Shown piece after piece: positions 5,230 to 5,302 of a stretch of 5,302 bases of DNA. The stretch's first letter is position 1. Each line of letters starts with the position of its first letter. Source of the stretch: Myxococcales bacterium (GTDB lineage Bacteria; Myxococcota_A; Bradymonadia; Bradymonadales; Bradymonadaceae); NCBI GenBank assembly GCA_007120915.1, contig SKMT01000322.1, forward strand, positions 1-5,302, read 5' to 3'. The position numbers and the translations under genes are program-made. A model generated the notes under the pieces. It was not told the origin of the DNA. It did not search any database and worked only from the letters and a program-made list of their open reading frames with translations.

Positions 5230-5302
5230 AACTGGGCCGTCTCTGGCCTGCATGCGCCGTGCTTGCGGTGCTGTGGCTGCCGGCCACCGTTGCGGCGATG
5301 CC
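5178..5302 (+). CDS. Start of a putative secreted protein, truncated by the window edge
   Basis: From the ATGATG at 5178-5183 the frame stays open to the right edge for 41 codons. It begins MMAPLKFLDPLIGGGSG, then a short basic stretch (K, R), then a hydrophobic core ACAVLAVLWLPATVAA, which looks like a Sec signal peptide ending in a small-residue site. A GAGGG sits only 1 or 4 nt before the two ATGs, closer than ideal. In-frame starts further right fall inside the hydrophobic core, so if the gene is real it probably starts inside copy B. The mature protein is off the window and cannot be identified. Hydrophobic runs like this also occur by chance in GC-rich DNA. Confidence 0.42.
   Translation, partial: MMAPLKFLDPLIGGGSGKLGRLWPACAVLAVLWLPATVAAM

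Noticed and set aside
5026..5287. Minus-strand frames across the 89-bp repeats, with a twice-occurring PPIKGSKNFRGAIMPSSAS
   Set aside because: The repeated peptide only reflects the DNA repeat. The frames have no ribosome binding site and end in the TTGGTTR array.

Overview
The window is GC-rich bacterial chromosome. It carries four complete protein genes, one truncated gene start at the right edge, and an unusual amount of short-period repeat DNA between the genes. High GC, a J-domain protein with a receiver-like N-terminus and repeat-filled spacers suggest a Myxococcota/Bradymonadota-type 'deltaproteobacterium'. That placement is inference from style, not from a marker gene.

Layout, left to right. 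Positions 1-116 hold little that can be named. Positions 117-314 are a degenerate 7-bp tandem repeat that stops exactly at the rseP stop codon. Three minus-strand genes follow, reading leftwards: a pseudo-receiver/J-domain/TPR-like protein (3882-3004), cdsA (2945-2109) and rseP (2030-315). Spacers of 58 and 78 bp suggest one transcription unit. The cdsA-rseP spacer can itself be read as 11 heptamers plus one base. A 175-bp divergent region (3883-4057) separates this unit from plus-strand galU (4058-4975). It contains a good sigma70-type promoter and a strong Shine-Dalgarno for galU, and a 14-bp palindrome on the J-gene side. Downstream of galU lie eight perfect TTGGTTR heptamers, then two 89-bp direct repeats 103 bp apart. 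The second repeat runs into what looks like the start of a secreted-protein gene cut off by the window edge.

Functionally the block concerns the cell envelope. CdsA makes CDP-diacylglycerol for phospholipids. RseP is an intramembrane site-2 protease that usually serves envelope stress signalling. GalU makes UDP-glucose for surface glycans. The J-domain protein probably recruits an Hsp70, with its degenerate receiver and C-terminal helical repeat as likely interaction modules.

The most unusual features are the shared 7-bp periodicity of three unrelated intergenic sequences, each lying at the 3' end of a gene; a predicted G-quadruplex in the rseP 3' UTR; and the apparent duplication of a gene start at the right edge.
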